From positions 1 through 64,000 of the forward strand of contig NZ_SMKX01000012.1 in assembly GCF_004349055.1 (NCBI RefSeq): 64,000 nucleotides of DNA, written 5' to 3'. Origin of the DNA: Kribbella antibiotica. GTDB lineage: Bacteria; Actinomycetota; Actinomycetes; Propionibacteriales; Kribbellaceae. The translations under genes were made by a program, and so were the position numbers. Positions 37,415 to 48,400 of this stretch are shown piece after piece. Position 1 is the stretch's first letter; each line of letters opens with the position of its first letter. Under the pieces are notes generated by a model that had not been told where the DNA came from, ran no database searches, and was given only the letters and a program-made list of their open reading frames with translations.

Positions 37415-38895
37415 CGGCGGGCAGATTCTGCGGCGGTGGTGAGACGGTAGGCGCCAGGCTTCCAGCGAACCGCTTGACGGCGGAAGCGGAAGGTCCAGTC
37501 CGGGTAGATCGTCGCGTTGCGGCCGTTCGCGTCCTGATAGAAGGTTCGGCAGCCGCCGACCGCCCAGACCGTCTTCGCCAGCTTGCGATCGAGCTCGGCG
37601 TTGTAGGCATCGTGGACCTGCTGGTCGACCTCGATGGAGGTCGCGCCCGCGAGGTCGAGAGCGCGGATGGCGTCCCGCACGTGCCGGACCTGCGCTTCGA
37701 TCATGTAGACCATCGAGCTGTGCCCAAGGCCCGAGTTCGGGCCGAGAAGCAGGAAGAAGTTCGGGAACCTGGGCACGGAGACGCCGAGGTAGGCACGCGG
37801 TGAGCCTGCCCAGTGGTCAGTCAGCAACTGACCCCCGAGCCCACGGACCTTGTCGGCGAAAGGGATGTCGGTCACATGGAAGCCGGTGCCGAAGATGATC
37901 ACGTCGACTGGCCGCTCGACACCGTCCGCACCGACCACACTGTGCTCGCGGATCTCCTGCAAGGCATGCGGCACCAGCTCGACGTTCGGCTTCTGCAGCG
38001 TCGGGTACCACTCGTTGGACGGGACGATGCGCTTGCAGCCAAGGACAAAGTCCGGTGTGAGCGTACGACGTAAGGCCGGATCGACTACCTGCTTGTCCAG
38101 ATGCTTGCGAACCACCGTCTGGAGAATCTCCATCAGCTTCGGCTGTTTGGCGAAACCCAGCACCAGTAGCTCTTTGGAGACGTACACCTTGAAGCGCGCC
38201 ACCTTCTGGAGCAGGGGCCGGGCCCAGAACTTCTCCCTCTCGGCGGCGGTCGTCAGCCGTTTGTCGTGCGGCGTGATCCACGGCGCACTGCGCTGGAAGA
38301 CGAAGAGCTCTTTCACCTGGTCCGCGATCTGCGGAACGTACTGGATCGCGGAAGCACCAGTGCCGATGGACGCGACCCGTTGTCCGGTCAAGTCGTGACA
38401 GTGATCCCAGCGCGCTGAATGCATGACCTTGCCCTGGAACCGATCGATTCCGGGAACATCCGGAAGTTTGGGTTCGGTCAGCGGCCCGACTGCACTGACC
38501 AGAACCTGTGCAGTCCAGGGCCCCTGATCAGTAGTAATCCGCCAGAGTTGGCTGTCCTCGTCCCACCGGGCGTCCTGAACCTCGACGCCGGTCCGCAGGT
38601 GCGGATGCAGACCGAAGTCATTGACGCAACCCTCCAGGTAGGCACGGATCTCGGCCTGCGGAGAGTACGTCGACGTCCAGTGCGGGTTCGGCGCGAACGA
38701 GAACGAGTAAAGGTGCGACGGGACATCGCAGGTGCAGCCCGGATAGGTGTTCGACTGCCACACCCCACCGACCGCGGACTCGCGTTCGAGGATGACGAAG
38801 TCCGTGAACTGCGAAGCCAGCAAAGTACGCCCCAGTCCGATCCCCGAGAACCCGCTGCCCACGATCAACACCCGCGCGTGCTGGATGGCCGTCAT
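37411..38895 (-). CDS. Baeyer-Villiger-type flavin monooxygenase
   Basis: A 494-residue class B flavoprotein monooxygenase. The FAD loop is VLIVGSGFSGIGLGRTLL, the fingerprint FxGxxxHxxxW is FQGKVMHSARW, and the NADPH loop is VASIGTGASAIQYVP. These mark a Baeyer-Villiger monooxygenase that turns ketones into esters or lactones. An open frame reaches 39921, but that part only mirrors the transporter gene. The ATG at 38895 overlaps the MFS stop and fits the family. It belongs to the MFS-BVMO-ADH operon divergent from the PucR regulator. Confidence 0.92.
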   Translation of the reverse strand: MTAIQHARVLIVGSGFSGIGLGRTLLASQFTDFVILERESAVGGVWQSNTYPGCTCDVPSHLYSFSFAPNPHWTSTYSPQAEIRAYLEGCVNDFGLHPHLRTGVEVQDARWDEDSQLWRITTDQGPWTAQVLVSAVGPLTEPKLPDVPGIDRFQGKVMHSARWDHCHDLTGQRVASIGTGASAIQYVPQIADQVKELFVFQRSAPWITPHDKRLTTAAEREKFWARPLLQKVARFKVYVSKELLVLGFAKQPKLMEILQTVVRKHLDKQVVDPALRRTLTPDFVLGCKRIVPSNEWYPTLQKPNVELVPHALQEIREHSVVGADGVERPVDVIIFGTGFHVTDIPFADKVRGLGGQLLTDHWAGSPRAYLGVSVPRFPNFFLLLGPNSGLGHSSMVYMIEAQVRHVRDAIRALDLAGATSIEVDQQVHDAYNAELDRKLAKTVWAVGGCRTFYQDANGRNATIYPDWTFRFRRQAVRWKPGAYRLTTAAESARR

Positions 38896-40166
38896 GCGGT
38901 GGTACTCGCAGCGAGCATCGATGCACGGTCGGCCACGACGAAGCGGGCCGCCAGGAGCATGCCGATCGCAGCGACCCCGAAGGCCAGCGGAACGGCGAAC
39001 ATCATGGCTGTCTGCAGCCCGTCGGCGGCGGTCGAACCTGCCGCGAGGGAGTCGGACAGCAGGCCGACGATGATCGGCCCGCCCGCACCGCCAAACAAGT
39101 AGCCGACGGCAAACATCATGCCGAGTGCGCCGGAACGCTGCGCCGGCTTGATGACATCGGAGACTACGGGCACGGCCGCCGCCAGGTAGACGATGCCGAA
39201 CAGGTAACCCAGGCTCAGGAAAAGGACCAGTTGCCAGACCGCGTCCCGGCCGGCAGCGAGCCCGACAAAAGACAGTACGGCGGCACCGGCCAGTGCGACG
39301 GCAGCTGCCAGGACACGCGCTGCCGGCGACTTCTTCGCAGCCAGGTCCAACACTCGCCCACCGACCAGCAGACCGATCAAGCCGGTGACGCCGATGACGA
39401 CGCCACCGATGAGACCCGCATTGACCAGGCCAAGACCGTAGTACCGCTGCAAGACGGGGGTCAGGAACGTGCCGATGGCGTAGGCCGCGAAGTTGTAGCC
39501 GGCGAACGCAAGCACCAGACCGTACATCGAGCGGACCTTCGCCAGCGAGCGAACCGAACCCTTCTCCCCCGCTGCCGTAGCTGGGCTCAAATCCGCGGCG
39601 CCGCGTGCAGGTTCGCGGATGCCCAGGATGAGATTGGCCACCACGAAGCCCGGCACCGCTGCGATCAGGAACGGCACGCGCCAACTGTCGAACGCGACAG
39701 CGAGGGCGCCGGCCGACAGGAAGGCGAGCAGCGTGCCGAGCGGGAAGCCGAGCATGAACAACGACATGGCCCGGGACCGGCGCTCGCTCGGGTAAAGATC
39801 CGCGAGCAGCGATCCGGTGGCCGGTGCGTAACTGGACTCGCCCACGCCCACGCCGATCCGGGTGGCGAAGAAGCCCCAGAAGCTGGTCAGCAATCCGCCT
39901 GCTGCCGTGAACGCACTCCACGCGACCAAGCCCCAGCCGGCCACGAGCCGGCGCGGGATCCGGTCGGCCAGGCGCCCCAGCGGGATGCCCGCGATCGCTG
40001 CCACGAGCACGAACGCCGACGCCAGGATGCCGACCTGGGTGTCGTCGAGGCCGAAATCCTTCTTGATCGGCTCCAGCAGCACCGCCGGCAGCGCCCGGTC
40101 GTAGAAGTTGAGCAGGTTCCCGATGAAGAGCAGGCCGAGCACATAGCGGGCCGAAGATCGCGACAT
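38892..40166 (-). CDS. MFS transporter
   Basis: A 424-residue protein with about 12 hydrophobic segments. The MFS A-motif follows TM2 as GIPLGRLADRIPRRLVAGWG, and NLLNFYDRALPAVLLEPIKKDF is the TM1 pattern of the organic-anion or hexuronate-type and Spinster-like porters. I chose ATG 40166 with AGGAAAGAG upstream. First gene of the MFS-BVMO-ADH operon and divergent from the PucR gene, so it probably imports the compound the two enzymes act on. Confidence 0.87.
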   Translation of the reverse strand: MSRSSARYVLGLLFIGNLLNFYDRALPAVLLEPIKKDFGLDDTQVGILASAFVLVAAIAGIPLGRLADRIPRRLVAGWGLVAWSAFTAAGGLLTSFWGFFATRIGVGVGESSYAPATGSLLADLYPSERRSRAMSLFMLGFPLGTLLAFLSAGALAVAFDSWRVPFLIAAVPGFVVANLILGIREPARGAADLSPATAAGEKGSVRSLAKVRSMYGLVLAFAGYNFAAYAIGTFLTPVLQRYYGLGLVNAGLIGGVVIGVTGLIGLLVGGRVLDLAAKKSPAARVLAAAVALAGAAVLSFVGLAAGRDAVWQLVLFLSLGYLFGIVYLAAAVPVVSDVIKPAQRSGALGMMFAVGYLFGGAGGPIIVGLLSDSLAAGSTAADGLQTAMMFAVPLAFGVAAIGMLLAARFVVADRASMLAASTTA

Positions 40167-40291
40167 GAGAACTCTTTCCTCTTCCTCGCTAGTGAACAAT
40201 GCCCGGATTAGCCTTGTGAACAAGCCTTCGTTCGAGTATGGGCAGGCGACCAGCACGACGCTACGGAGCTCGCACTAGACTTTGAGCGACT

Positions 40292-40313
40292 AGTTTGTTG
40301 CCCTCTACAAACT
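40292..40313. promoter_or_regulatory. Inverted repeat before PucR gene
   Basis: AGTTTGT (40292-40298) and ACAAACT (40307-40313) are a perfect 7-bp inverted repeat with an 8-bp centre. It ends 23 bp before the chosen PucR start, in the 170-bp space shared with the divergent MFS operon. A binding site for the PucR protein is the obvious reading. Confidence 0.5.
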
Positions 40314-40336
40314 TTGCCGAGCTGAAGGCGGAAGCG

Positions 40337-41539
40337 ATGCAGACCGAAGGCCACTCCTGGCCGGTACGGCGCCGCATGCCGGACCTGGCCGCGCTGTCGG
40401 AGCCGACCCGCGAGATCGTGCATCAGGCCGTGGTGCGGCTGCGCGCGTCCGGGGATTTCTTCGCGAACCGGTTCCTCGGACTCGTCCGCGATCAGCTTCC
40501 GGACTACGGCGTCCTGTCCGACGACGAGATCCGCATCACTGCCCAGCGCTTCATGGACACCCTGATCTCCGAGCTCTCCTCACTGCGGGTGCCGGATGAC
40601 GCGCTGCGCGAGATGCTCACCGATTTCGCGCTCGAAAGGGCCGCGCAAGGCCTCCCGCTCGACATCCTGGCGATCGGCTACCAGTTGGGATCCCGAGAGA
40701 TGCTGAACCTGCTGGACGAGGTCGCCGCTGAGGTCGCACTGCCCTCCGACCTGGTCCTCGCGATCCACGACAGCACCTGGGAGTTCTCCAACGAGGCCTC
40801 CTCGATCTTCGCCCGGATCCGGCACGACCTCGAACTCGAACGGGCGCGCTTCGACGCCGAGCGCCGTTCAGCATTCGCCGGGGGTGTCCTCAGCGGCGCC
40901 TTGCCGGCCGACCAGATCCACTGCGACGCCCAGCTGTTCGGGCTCGATCCCCAGGCTCTGCACACTCCGGTCGCCGCCCGCGCTGCCTCGACCGGCGACG
41001 CCGACGCGATTCGCCGCGCAATCGCCGCAACCCTGCGTCTCCCTGCCGACCGGCTCCTGTTCGCCGAGCTAGGGAAAAACCTCGGCGTCATCGCACCCAG
41101 CGCCCCTGAATCCCTGACCGGACATTTGGTTGCCCTCGGCCCCGCTCTCCCACTGGACGAACTCCAGCACGGATTCGACGAGGCAGTCCTCGCCCTCAAG
41201 ACCGCGCAGCGGTTCGGCCTGTCCGGCGTCGTACGACTGTCCGACCTCGGACCACGACCGCTGATCCTCGCCGCCGAGCGCACCGCCACAAGCCTGGCAA
41301 CCAAGCACCTGCAGGCGCTCGACAGCGCCGGCCGCTCCACCCGCGAAATCGAGGAAACGACCCGGGTCTACCTCGAATGCAATCAACAGGTGGCAGCCAC
41401 AGCCGAACTACTCGCCGTCCACGAGAACACCGTCCGCTACCGGGTGAGCCGCTTCCATCAGCTGACCGGACTGGATCTCCGTTGCACCGAAGACCTCGTC
41501 ACAACCTGGTGGCTACTCAACAGACGACACAACACCTGA
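40337..41539 (+). CDS. PucR/CdaR-family regulator
   Basis: A 400-residue regulator. The N-terminal half is helical (REIVHQAVVRLRASGDFFANRFLGLV) and probably senses a ligand. The C-terminal helix-turn-helix reads LLAVHENTVRYRVSRFHQLTGLDL, the standard PucR-type C-terminal HTH. I chose ATG 40337 behind AAGGCGGA; a TTG at 40295 would place the start inside the inverted repeat. It is divergent from the MFS-BVMO-ADH operon and most likely activates it in response to the imported substrate. Confidence 0.9.
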   Translation: MQTEGHSWPVRRRMPDLAALSEPTREIVHQAVVRLRASGDFFANRFLGLVRDQLPDYGVLSDDEIRITAQRFMDTLISELSSLRVPDDALREMLTDFALERAAQGLPLDILAIGYQLGSREMLNLLDEVAAEVALPSDLVLAIHDSTWEFSNEASSIFARIRHDLELERARFDAERRSAFAGGVLSGALPADQIHCDAQLFGLDPQALHTPVAARAASTGDADAIRRAIAATLRLPADRLLFAELGKNLGVIAPSAPESLTGHLVALGPALPLDELQHGFDEAVLALKTAQRFGLSGVVRLSDLGPRPLILAAERTATSLATKHLQALDSAGRSTREIEETTRVYLECNQQVAATAELLAVHENTVRYRVSRFHQLTGLDLRCTEDLVTTWWLLNRRHNT

Positions 41540-41618
41540 CCAGGCTTGCCGTTCTCAGGTTGTTGTGCCGACGACCAGCCGCAAGGCGAGGCCCTGCGGC
41601 TCCGGTACGGAGGCAGAC

Positions 41619-42413
41619 TCATCGCTTCTCGCGCTGTGCCTCGACGAGTGCGGCCAGAGTCCCGCCACCCATTCTGCGCAGGATGCGTGCGGAAAGCTCA
41701 GGGAATACGCTGCCGAGCAGGGCGACCGCTTTCACCTCGAGCGGCGCTACGTCGACCTCACCGCTGTTGTGCTCTATGGCGCTGGCCACCGCCTCGGCCA
41801 CAGCGTCCGGCGAGATGGTGCGCATACCGCGGGGTAGCTGGGCTCCAGAGTCTGCGAACATGCCGACACCGCTGACAAACCCAGGCTGAACGATGGACAC
41901 GCCCACCCCGGTGCCATGCAGGTCCTGCCGGAGCCCGCCGGCGAAACCGCGCAGCCCGAACTTCGTCGCGCTGTACAGTGCGGACGCCGGCGACGACGAC
42001 TTACCACTCAGCGAACCGATCAGAACGATGTGCCCGCTGCCCCGGGTGACCATTCCCTGGCTGAATGCCCTGGCGAGGATGATCGGCGCGCGCAGGTTGA
42101 CCATGAGATGGCGATCGACCTGCTCGAGCGTGTACTCCGGCAGCAGGCCGGAACCGGGCAGAGCCGCATTCCCGATCAGCAGGTCGATCTCTCCGGACTC
42201 CGCTATCAATCGGTCCACCTCCACCGGATCGGCCAGGTCCACGACGACAGCGCGAGCAGACAACTCGTCAGCCAGCGGCCTGAGCACATCAGCGTTGCGA
42301 CCGGTAAGGATCAGCTCGGCGCCGCGCCGGTGCAGCAGTCTGGCGATCACCCCTCCCAGCCCGCCAGTCGCGCCGGTCAGCAGAGTTTTCTTGCCTTGGA
42401 ACGAATATGGCAC
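41619..42413 (-). CDS. Short-chain dehydrogenase/reductase, candidate 3-keto-base reductase
   Basis: A 264-residue classical SDR: cofactor loop LLTGATGGLGGVIARLL, the NNAG equivalent IGNAALPGSG, the catalytic Ser in LIGSLSGKSSS and YSATK (YxxxK). The C-terminal hydrophobic region (LLGSVFPELSARIL) is like that of lipid-acting SDRs. It lies 25 bp after the AOS-bearing megasynthase in the same direction. That position, and the general likeness to 3-ketodihydrosphingosine reductases, suggest that it reduces the ketone left by the AOS domain. It does not resemble the extended-type CerR reductase of Caulobacter. The function is inferred mainly from context. Confidence 0.7.
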   Translation of the reverse strand: MPYSFQGKKTLLTGATGGLGGVIARLLHRRGAELILTGRNADVLRPLADELSARAVVVDLADPVEVDRLIAESGEIDLLIGNAALPGSGLLPEYTLEQVDRHLMVNLRAPIILARAFSQGMVTRGSGHIVLIGSLSGKSSSPASALYSATKFGLRGFAGGLRQDLHGTGVGVSIVQPGFVSGVGMFADSGAQLPRGMRTISPDAVAEAVASAIEHNSGEVDVAPLEVKAVALLGSVFPELSARILRRMGGGTLAALVEAQREKR

Positions 42414-42438
42414 CGCGAAACTCCCAACTCCCCCAGTA

Positions 42439-45400
42439 TCAACCGGACAGTTTTCCCAGCTCGTCAGCGATCACGTCGACCGCTGTTCGGATCTGCTTCT
42501 CCGTGTGGGTCGAGCAAACGAAGAACCGAACGCGCTCCTGGCCGGGAGTGGTGGCTGGAGCGACCATGGGGTTGGCGTCGATTCCCCGTTTCTGTAGACG
42601 ATCGGCCAGCAGTATCGTCTTCTCCTCGTCACCGACAATGCACGGAATCACCGCCGAGTTATTGCTCAGCCCGGTGTTCAGGCCCGCGTATTTGGCCAAG
42701 TCGAGGAAGAGTTTGGCGTTGCGTTGAAGGCGGTGCACGCGCTCTGGCTCGTCTTTCAGGATCCTGAGCGAGGCCAGCGCAGCGGCGGCAACACCTGCCG
42801 GTAGCGAGGCGCTGAACTGGAAACCTAACGCGTTCCATTTCAGGAACTGCGCCATTTCGGAAGTGCCGGCGACGTAGCCACCGAAACTGGCGAATGCCTT
42901 GGACAAGGTACCGCTCCAGATTTCCACCTCGGACCGCTCGATGCCGAAATGTTCCGCTACCCCACGGCCGGTCTGTCCGACGACCCCCATGCTGTGAGCT
43001 TCATCGATCATGACCATCGCGTCATGTTTGCGCTTCACTGCTATCAGTGCGGGCAGATCTACCAGATCGCCGTCAACGCTGTAGACGCCCTCCACGACGA
43101 TGAGGACCCGGCGGTACCGCTCGCGGAATCGTGTCAACTGCCCGTCCAGGGCAGTCATGTCGTTGTGTGGGAAGGATCGTACGGTCGCGCCGGAGAGCTT
43201 CGCGCCTTGCATGATGCTGATGTGCGCGAGGGAGTCATGAACGATCAGGTCTTGCTCGCCCACGACAGTGTCGATCACCGCGACGTTGCAAAGGAAGCCA
43301 CCAGCGATCGTTACCGCCGCTTCTGCGCCCAGAAACTCGGCTAGTTCGCGTTCGAATTGCACCAGTGGTGGCCGGTCTGCCAGCGGCCTGCTCGCAGACA
43401 CCGAAGTTCCATAGGTGTCGACCGCAGACTTGGCCGCGTCCGCGACGACTCGATGACCGGACAGACTCAGGTAGTTGTAGCTGGAGAATGCCACCAGGTC
43501 CCGGCCGGCGATGCGGGTAGTGTCAGCGGCGATTCCGTCGTGTACGACGAAGTACGGCACCGGCACCCCCAGCGATTCCAAGCGCGAGAGCCGCTTCGCC
43601 GAGGACACGGACTCGTCGAAGAGTTCCACAGTTGAGCGTGGACTACGATCCCGCAAGTACCCGCCCTGCCCGGATCGCATTCCGCCAGTTGAGGTACCAG
43701 GTGTGGTCTCCACATCGGCATACTGGATTACCTGTGCCTCATAGGCCTCCAAACGAACCAGAACCTCGCCGCCATCGGTGACCGCCATAGCGGTCTTGCC
43801 GCGCAACCGATCGGCGCTGACATCGAGGAGCGGCGCATCGGCCACCATTGTCACCCCTGCACCGTCCCGTCCGAGTGCCACGTCGTTGCGGTCTGTGAAC
43901 AGATCGAGCCGGGCTATCCGGCTGGGCACGCTGATCGGCTGCCGACCGTCTGCCACCATCATCAGGCTCGCCGTCTGGAGCAGAGCATCAAGCATGATCG
44001 ACGGCAGAACGAGATCGGGCAGCAGCCGCGCGATGCCCACGCCATCCAGGCGAAGCCGCGACCGCGTCTGGCCGGCCTCGTACCCTTCGGCCTCGATCGA
44101 GGCAAAGATTCCGGACAGCTGAACTGCGGAGTCCTGGAATCGACTCGGGCCGGGCAGCGGGATCTGATCATTCGCCGACTGCAATCGAAGGTTGATGGAC
44201 GCCAGCGGCTCCGCCCGCATCAGCACTGTCAGGTCAGCGAGTTCCTGATCGGCGATCAGTACCCGGCCATCGGGGGCTGTGATGTCTTGGCAGATCGAAA
44301 CCCGCACACTCGACTCGCTGCCCTCCGGCGACAGCAAGGTGGCCTTGATCTTCTTTCGCTGCAAGCCTTTGTCTCGGAAGACCCGAATGAAGCGATGAAG
44401 TACGACGTCTCGGAAGCCGACCGGACGCAGTTGAGGTACCAGCAGACAGGCGGCCTCAGCGGCGAGCTCGAGCGTCAGCGTCGCGGGCAGCGTGGGGTGA
44501 CCGGAGACCAGGTGGTTGTTCAGGTAGCTGTCCCGGTCGAGGTCGAAGTCGCGATAGGCGGTCAGGCTGGCGCGGCTGACTACTGCTTCGTCGATGAGGA
44601 ACGTCGCCGGACGCCTGAGGGTGCCATTCAGTTGCCGCGACTTCCCTACCGGAAGTTGCGGATCCGGATTCGTCATCACCGTATTCGTTGGCTCCGGCTG
44701 CGAGACCTCGGTGAGGAACTTCGCGACACCGTCTCGTGTGGAGATAGGTGTCCACCCTTCCCGTTGAGCAAATTCTTGGATGATTGGCCCGGCCGCGAAG
44801 CCGGCTTCACCCCATATTCCGAAGCCGATGGTCGACTCATGCCCTCCGTGGCCAGCAGCATGCGCGGCGGCCGTCCGGAGGAAGTCATTGGCCGCGCTGT
44901 AAGCCGAACCTCCGGACAGTCCGGTGAACCCACCGATCGATCCGACGTTGATCCACCGATGAGGCTGGTTGTCTCCGAAAGCGTTCTTCAGGTTGAAGTA
45001 GCCACGGACTTTCGCGTCTCGAATCTCCCGGAAGCCGTCGAGGCTGTCCTTCTGCAGTGCGACAAACCGCATGGTTCCTGCGGTGTGGAGAAGCAGATCG
45101 ACTCCGTCCGCCTCGCCCAGTACTTGCGAGACAACCTGCCGGACCTGATCTCGGTCACGCAGGTCGCAGCGCAGGTAGGCAACTCGTTCCGATCCACTAT
45201 GACGACCCAGTTCAGACAGGGTCGCGCGGATCGCGGCAACCCGGCCAAACTGCTCGAACTCACTTGCCGCGACACCCGGCGACACGCGATCGGGATCTGC
45301 CGTACGTCTGAGGATGTATTGGTGGCGGTCCAGCGGAGCAGGGCCGCCCGGATCTGGCAGTTCGGTCGACCCCAAGATGTAGATCCGAGGCCCCGCTGTG

Positions 45401-48400
45401 CGGGCAAGCCCTTTGAGCATCTCTGCCCCGATGCCGTAGCCGCCACCCGCCGCGAGAACGACCGAATCGCGATGCAGCGGGACGGCGGCAAGCTCTGGCG
45501 GTGTAGGGCGCAGCACTTCGACGAACCGCGTACCGCCGGCGAAATACACGGCGGGGAGCCCGTGATGGGTCGTCGACTCAGCCTCGACATCCGGCCAGGC
45601 AGTGGCGAGGCCGGACGCGTCATGTGCCACGACCAGCATCCGCACTGAAGGCAGGTCCAGTTCCAGTGACTTGAGAGCGCCAGTGAACAGGCCGGTCAGG
45701 GCCCCCGGAACGCCGTCCGGGGACATACCACCGAGCAGCACGACAATGAGATCGGCGACTCTCCTCGTCGCGCAGGCACGAGCGACGAGGAAGAGCGCAT
45801 CGTGTGCGGCCAGCACAGTGTCGATGTCGTTACCCAGTTGGTCCACGATGATGCGCACATGATGAATATCCGCTCGCCCAATGACGGTCGAGAGGTCGGT
45901 CTCAAGGCCCGGACGAGCCCGGCCGGCATCCAGAACGGTTGTGCCCGTGGGCAGGCCCCGACCGGCCAGAAGTTCCACGTCATTGGTGAGTACAAGCGTG
46001 TTCGGCGGGATCAACTGCTGCAACGGCCTGACCTGCACGGCGGGCTGTGGTTCCAGTATGTTGACCCAGCGATCCTGGACCGGCCGGGGAGAGGCGAGCG
46101 CGTTCAGTGCCCATGGCCCATCGGCCGGCAGCGGTTCCCCCGGCTCGAGCACAGCCAGCACCGGAATCCCCTGTTCGCGGGCAGAGGACTCTCTGGTGAT
46201 CGCGAACACGACCGCGCTCTCGGTCTGGTCGTCTATCTGGGCTGCCTGCACTCGCTTCACCCAAGAAGGCAGCAGGTTGCCATTGACAGCGCCGACGAGA
46301 GCGATGTCCAAGTCGGCAGAGACGAGGTAGCTCGCGGCAACATCGAGCGCTTCCGCCAGAGAGTTCGCGCCGTCGTCGACCGCGACGCTCAGCCCACGGA
46401 GGTTGAAGTAGTTGGTGACTCTCGACGCGATAACGTTTGCCATCTCGCTCGGCATTGTGTCTTCGTTGGGTGCTGGGTGCAGGGGGTCGATCCATTCAGT
46501 CAGCCGCTTCGAGAACTTGTCAGCGTCGATATCGTGTTCTCGCAGGGACCGCAATATTCTGTCCTGATAGCACCGAACCGAGCTCAGAATGTTGTTGCGC
46601 AGGAGGCCGTGGTGTCCGACAACGACGCCCGCCTTCTCGTGCTGCTCCTGGCACAGTCGCAGTATCTGGTCGTCGAGCCTGAGCACGCAGTCCAACATCA
46701 GGAGTTGCGCCCGGTCCATCCTCTTCGCGGCGGCGCCGGGAATGCGCCAACCCGACACCTCGGGCACGCCACTGGATTCCGCCCAGCCCACGATCGCGAG
46801 CCTTTCCGGAGCACGTGCCGGTTTCGGGGCATACCGGACATGTGGCAGATACTCCTGTACCACGATGTGCGCGTTCGTCCCACCGAATCCCATGCTCGAC
46901 ACAGCGCCCACCCTGCCCTTGCCGGCACGTCGTCGCCACGAAACCGGCTCGGTCGGCACCGCGAGATCCGACTTCTCCTGTGCGTCGAATTCCGCATTCT
47001 CCTCGCGCAGACGGTATTGCGGCGGAATGGTGCCGTGGCCCATTGCCAGCAGGAGATGGATCATCGAGGTGACTCCGGCTGCCCAGCCAGGATGTCCAAT
47101 CAGGGATTTGTTCGAGGTCACCCAGACTCGTTTGCCGGTGGAGTAGGCCTTCCTGAGGGCGGCGATCTCAGTCTTGTCTCCGGCTCTGGTTCCAGTAGCG
47201 TGCGCTACGACGAGTTCGACATCATCAGGCCGCACATCCGACTCCTGGAACGCGCGACGAAGGGCGAGTAGTTGTCCCTCTTCCGCAGGTGCGTAGATCG
47301 CTTTGCCTCGCCCATCTGTGGAAAGGCCGACGCCCGCGATCACGCCGTGTATCTGATCGCCGTCCGCCAAGGCTTTCGACAGTCGCTTGAGTACCACCAC
47401 GCCGGCGGCTTCGGAGAACAGCACCCCGTCCGCGGCGCTGTCCAGAGACCGCACGGCACCGGTGGCCGACAACCCACCGAGCTTGCTGAACAGCACGGCC
47501 GATGGGGCGGTATATCCTTCCATCCCACCACACACCGCGATGTCGGCGCGGCCTGAACGAAGGTCGCGGATGCCGAGATCCAGTGCGTACAGCGCGGATG
47601 CGCAAGCGGTATCCACCAACCGCACCTTGGTGTCCGCGGGCAGAATGCCCCGCATCGCCTCTTCCACCAGCGCGCGAGGCAAGTAGCTACGCGATCGGCC
47701 GTCTCCATCGTGCCCGAACTCGCTCGTTACCACCTTCCGGATACGTTCGGCCTCGGCCTCGTCGAACTCTCCGAGCTCACCGAAGTCGAGCGCCTGCAAC
47801 AGTGCGTCCGTTGCCGAGGAGTCCGTGAGGAACTGGCTGGTATTGGCCGCATAGCCCAGGCAAAGCACCGTCCGATCGCCGGTGGCCGTCACCGTCTTCT
47901 CCAACGCCTGGTAAAGGCAGTGCCGTAACCACAAAGTGAGTGGATCAGCACCCGTATCGCCGGCCAAGGGCTCCTGCTCGAGTCGCGAGTCCGGGGTGAA
48001 ATCAGTGATGAACCCGGCCTTGCTCTGATAGGTCTTGTCGACGGCGGCCGGGTCCGCCGAGGTCACATCGTCCGCGTGCCAGCGATCGGCGGGTGGCAGT
48101 ACGAAGAGTTCACGGCCCTCGTTGAGCAGCGTCCAGAATTCGTCGGGCGTGCTGGCCCCTGGTACGGCAAGTCCCATGGAGACGATCGCGATGGGATCTC
48201 CGTGCTCTTGCTGGTCGTCCTCGCCCAGCACCGTGACCGCTTCTTCGGCCTCTGCCTGGCGACTTGACGCAGCACGCCGATAGGTCCCGTCAGGCAGGGA
48301 GGCGCCACCATCGGCCAGTAGTGTCTGACCAGTGATCCACGCCGACTCCGGCGAGACGAGCAGGGCGACCACGTTTGCCAGATCCTGTGGCTTCCCGAGT

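Noticed and set aside
38896-39921. N-terminal extension of the BVMO
   Set aside because: It lies fully within the MFS coding sequence in another frame and does not resemble any domain; ATG 38895 overlaps the MFS stop.
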